Shown here one piece after another: positions 61,493 to 64,000 of a DNA stretch of 64,000 bases (position 1 is its first letter; every line of letters starts with the position of its first letter). Where the stretch lies: the NCBI RefSeq assembly GCF_013112485.1, contig NZ_JABFHG010000011.1, positions 149,302 through 213,301 of the forward strand, written 5' to 3'. Below the pieces are notes generated by a model. That model was not told the origin of the DNA, did no database searches, and saw only the letters and a list, made by a program, of their open reading frames with translations. Position numbers and translations under genes: made by a program. Source of the DNA: Roseicella sp. DB1501. Its GTDB lineage: Bacteria > Pseudomonadota > Alphaproteobacteria > Acetobacterales > Acetobacteraceae.

Positions 61493-63805
61493 TCAGCGGG
61501 TCGAGGCGGCATGCGCCGCGAGGCAGGCCATGTCGAGGAGCTGGCCGACGCCGGCATCGACCGGGACGATCTGCACCGGCTTCGAGAGCCCCATGAGCAG
61601 CGGCCCGATCGCCGTGCCGCTAGTCAGGTGCGGCACCGCCTTGGTGAGGATATGGGCGGCGTGCAGCCCCGGCATGACCAGGACGTTGGCCGCGCCGGTC
61701 AGGCGGCAGAAGGGGTAGAGATGCGCCATGAGGGCCGGGTTCAGCGCGACATCGGCCGCCATCTCGCCATCATACTCGAAATCCACCTGCCGCTCGTCGA
61801 GCAGCTTCACCGCCTCGCGGATGCTGCCGGGGATGGAGCCCTTGGGGTCGCCGAAGGTCGAGAAGGAGAGGAAGGCGACCCGCGGCTCGTGCCCGAGCCG
61901 GCGCGCCGCGGCGGCGGACTGGGTGGCGATCTCGGCCAGCGTCGCGGCATCCGGCCGCTCATGGATCGCGGTGTCGGCGACGACGACCGTGCCGGAGACG
62001 CGGGCGAGCAGCAGGGTCAGGCCGAACATGACGCTGCCCGGCACCGGATCGATCACCGTGGTGATGCCCTCCAGCGCCACCGCATAGCTGCGGGTCACGC
62101 CGGTCACCAGCGCATCGGCATCGCCCGTCGCCACCATGCAGGCGGCGAAGACGTTGCGGTCCTGGTTGACCAGGCGCTGGCAGTCGCGGAACAGGAAGCC
62201 GTGCCGCTGCTGCCGGCGGTAGAGGAACTCGGCATAGCGCCGGTTGCTGTCCGACAGCCGGGCATTGCGGATGACGATGCCCGAGGGCAGCGGCAGGCCG
62301 AGGGCGCGGGTCGTCGCCTGGATGCGGTCCTCCCGCCCGACCAGCACCGGCGTGCCGTAGCCCGCCTGCTGGAAGGCGATGGCGGCGCGGATGACCTTCT
62401 CCTCCTCGCCCTCGGCAAAGACGACGGTCTTCGGATTGGCCCGCACCCGCTCGGTGATGAGCTCGAGCGCATTGGCCGTCGGGTCCAGCCGGCCGGCGAG
62501 GCTGCGGGCGTAGCGGTGCAGGTCGGGGATCGGCCGCCGCGCCACGCCGCTGTCGATCGCCGCCTTGGCGACGGCGACCGGCACGCGGCTGATCAGCCGC
62601 GGGTCGAAGGCGTTCGGGATGATGTATTCCGGGCCGAAGCGCAGCGACTTGCCCGCCCCGGCCGAGCCCACCTCCTCCGGCACGTCCTCGCGCGCCAGCA
62701 GGGCGAGCGCCCGGGCGGCGGCGATCTTCATCGAGTCGTTGATGGTGCTCGCCCGGACATCGAGGGCGCCGCGGAAGATGAAGGGGAAGCCGAGGACATT
62801 GTTGACCTGGTTCGGGTAGTCCGAGCGCCCGGTGGCCACAATGCAGTCCGGCCGCGCCGCCCGCGCCTCCTCCGGCGTGATCTCGGGGTCGGGATTCGCC
62901 ATGGCGAAGATGATCGGCTTGTCGGCCATGGCGCGGACCATCTCCTGCGTCACCGCACCCTTGACCGAGAGGCCGAAGAAGACATCCGCCCCTTCCAGCG
63001 CCTGGCTCAGCGTGCGGGCCTTGGTCTCCACCGCATGCGCCGACTTCCACTGGTTCATGCCCTCGGTGCGGCCCCGCCAGAGCACGCCCTTGGTGTCGCA
63101 CATGATGATGTTCTCGGGCCGCATGCCCATGGCCCGCAGCAGCTCGGCGCAGGCGATGGCGGCCGAGCCGGCGCCGTTGATGACCAGCCGGGTCTCGGCC
63201 AGGTCGCGCCCGGTCAGGTGCGCGGCGTTGATCAGCCCGGCGGCGGCGACGATCGCCGTGCCGTGCTGGTCGTCGTGGAAGACCGGGATGTCCATCACCT
63301 CGCGCAGCCGCTGCTCGATGACGAAGCACTCGGGCGCCTTGATGTCCTCGAGGTTGATGCCGCCGAAGGAGGGGCCGAGGAAGCGTACGGCATTGACGAA
63401 CTCGTCGGCATCCTCGGTGTCGAGGCAGAGATCGATGCCGTCGACATCGGCGAAGCGCTTGAAGAGGGCCACCTTGCCCTCCATCACCGGCTTCGAGGCG
63501 AGCGCGCCGAGATTGCCGAGGCCGAGCACCGCCGTGCCGTTGGAGATGACGGCGACGAAATTGCCCTTGGCCGTGTAGTCATAGGCGAGCTTCGGGTCGC
63601 GATGGATGTGCAGGCAGGGCTCGGCGACACCGGGGCTGTAGGCGAGGGAGAGATCGCGGGCGGTGATCAGCGGCTTGGTGAGGCGGATCTCGAGCTTGCC
63701 CGGCCGGCCCTCGGCATGCAGCGCCAGCGCCTCCTCCGGGGTGACGCGGGCGGTGCGGCCATCGGCGAGCGCGCCGGCGAGGCCGGCCTTCGGTGAATCG
63801 TCCAT
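61493..63805 (-). CDS. maeB: NADP-dependent malic enzyme with phosphotransacetylase-like domain
   Basis: The 770-residue protein has the malic enzyme domain (about 20-430: YSPGVAEPCL, VFHDDQHGTAIV, LVINGAGSAAIA, the latter two for metal/substrate and NADP binding) and a C-terminal phosphate acetyl/butyryltransferase-like domain (about 440-765: VFAEGEEEKVIRA, DGEMAADVALNP). It decarboxylates malate to pyruvate and makes NADPH; the C-terminal domain is regulatory in studied members. The ATG at 63805 was chosen because the conserved region begins within about 20 residues. Confidence 0.95.
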   Translation of the reverse strand: MDDSPKAGLAGALADGRTARVTPEEALALHAEGRPGKLEIRLTKPLITARDLSLAYSPGVAEPCLHIHRDPKLAYDYTAKGNFVAVISNGTAVLGLGNLGALASKPVMEGKVALFKRFADVDGIDLCLDTEDADEFVNAVRFLGPSFGGINLEDIKAPECFVIEQRLREVMDIPVFHDDQHGTAIVAAAGLINAAHLTGRDLAETRLVINGAGSAAIACAELLRAMGMRPENIIMCDTKGVLWRGRTEGMNQWKSAHAVETKARTLSQALEGADVFFGLSVKGAVTQEMVRAMADKPIIFAMANPDPEITPEEARAARPDCIVATGRSDYPNQVNNVLGFPFIFRGALDVRASTINDSMKIAAARALALLAREDVPEEVGSAGAGKSLRFGPEYIIPNAFDPRLISRVPVAVAKAAIDSGVARRPIPDLHRYARSLAGRLDPTANALELITERVRANPKTVVFAEGEEEKVIRAAIAFQQAGYGTPVLVGREDRIQATTRALGLPLPSGIVIRNARLSDSNRRYAEFLYRRQQRHGFLFRDCQRLVNQDRNVFAACMVATGDADALVTGVTRSYAVALEGITTVIDPVPGSVMFGLTLLLARVSGTVVVADTAIHERPDAATLAEIATQSAAAARRLGHEPRVAFLSFSTFGDPKGSIPGSIREAVKLLDERQVDFEYDGEMAADVALNPALMAHLYPFCRLTGAANVLVMPGLHAAHILTKAVPHLTSGTAIGPLLMGLSKPVQIVPVDAGVGQLLDMACLAAHAASTR

Positions 63806-63948
63806 GGAACTTCGTCCTCCCGCTCGCCAGCCGGGGCGCCATTGGCCGCGGGCGCCCCTTCCCATCCGGCATTTAGCACTACCTGGGCACTTCAAGTCAG
63901 GCCTTGCCACCTCCATCTGGTCGCTGACGGACGTTGTGAGAGGTGGAG

Positions 63949-64000
63949 ATGGCAGGATTGGGCGGCGTCGGCGGCGATCTCGATCGCTGGCTGGAGCCGT
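63949..64000 (+). CDS. Start of an ORF off the right edge, possible IS701-type transposase
   Basis: Seventeen residues are visible, starting MAGLGGVGGDLDRWLEP. The LDRWL-P pattern recalls the N-terminus of IS701-family transposases that I know from related genomes. AGAGGTGGAG precedes the ATG, a good ribosome-binding site. Only the edge is visible, so this is weak. If right, an insertion element lies just upstream of maeB. Confidence 0.3.
   Translation, partial: MAGLGGVGGDLDRWLEP

Noticed and set aside
61040..63796. Long plus-strand frame opposite maeB
   Set aside because: Antisense shadow with His/Arg/Gly-rich composition and no motifs.
1..64000. tRNA, rRNA, prophage or defence island
   Set aside because: No cloverleaf-like sequence, integrase, capsid or defence gene was recognised by eye; small RNAs cannot be excluded.

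Overview
The window is about 72% GC and densely coded. Its gene content points to an alphaproteobacterium of the Acetobacteraceae (Roseomonas-like). The evidence is the miaB-phoH-ybeY-corC block, a Suv3-type helicase next to an S4 protein and a 7Fe ferredoxin, alr joined to mlaE/mlaF, a phasin, a bactofilin, a fused malic enzyme/phosphotransacetylase, and lone tripartite-tricarboxylate (Bug) binding proteins. This placement rests on gene content and recognised protein families only.

Left part (1-16.7 kb): the end of gpsA; a TauD-type dioxygenase lying between two inverted copies of a palindromic repeat; a methyltransferase; an endonuclease III homologue; a hybrid sensor kinase whose Hpt module is split by a one-base frameshift; a small HTH-like protein; the chain miaB-phoH-ybeY-corC joined by stop/start overlaps, with plsC upstream; a DsbD/ScsB-type reductase; and the helicase hrpB.

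Middle part (16.8-34.7 kb): an alr-mlaE-mlaF-lipoprotein operon (cell-wall alanine and lipid transport), a phasin, dnaB with a DnaA box upstream, a cyclopropane fatty acid synthase, an MFS permease, the Suv3-like helicase with S4 protein and fdxA, an HWE/HisKA_2 kinase next to a receiver that lacks its phosphoacceptor Asp, a YbfB-type permease, a secreted DUF4139 protein, and a perfect 37-bp tandem triplet.

Right part (34.7-64 kb): a tight four-gene catabolic operon of unknown substrate (crotonase, PDC-hydrolase-like amidohydrolase, class II aldolase, 2-hydroxyacid dehydrogenase); an envelope-stress-like set (lipoprotein Deg protease, OmpR regulator, sensor kinase, small exported protein); a phosphonate-type ABC transporter phnCDEE whose first permease probably starts at CTG; a Bug protein; a nitronate monooxygenase-amidase pair; an HPP-CBS protein; typA with a clear intrinsic terminator; a PfkB kinase; EI24; bactofilin; an AEC permease; another Bug protein; a methyltransferase-like protein; DUF488; maeB; and at the edge the start of what may be an IS701-type transposase.

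No CRISPR array, prophage, defence island, tRNA or rRNA was seen. The most unusual non-coding signal is three families of dispersed intergenic palindromic repeats. One family shows a compensatory base-pair change, and all three meet in one nested block at about 59.13-59.42 kb.
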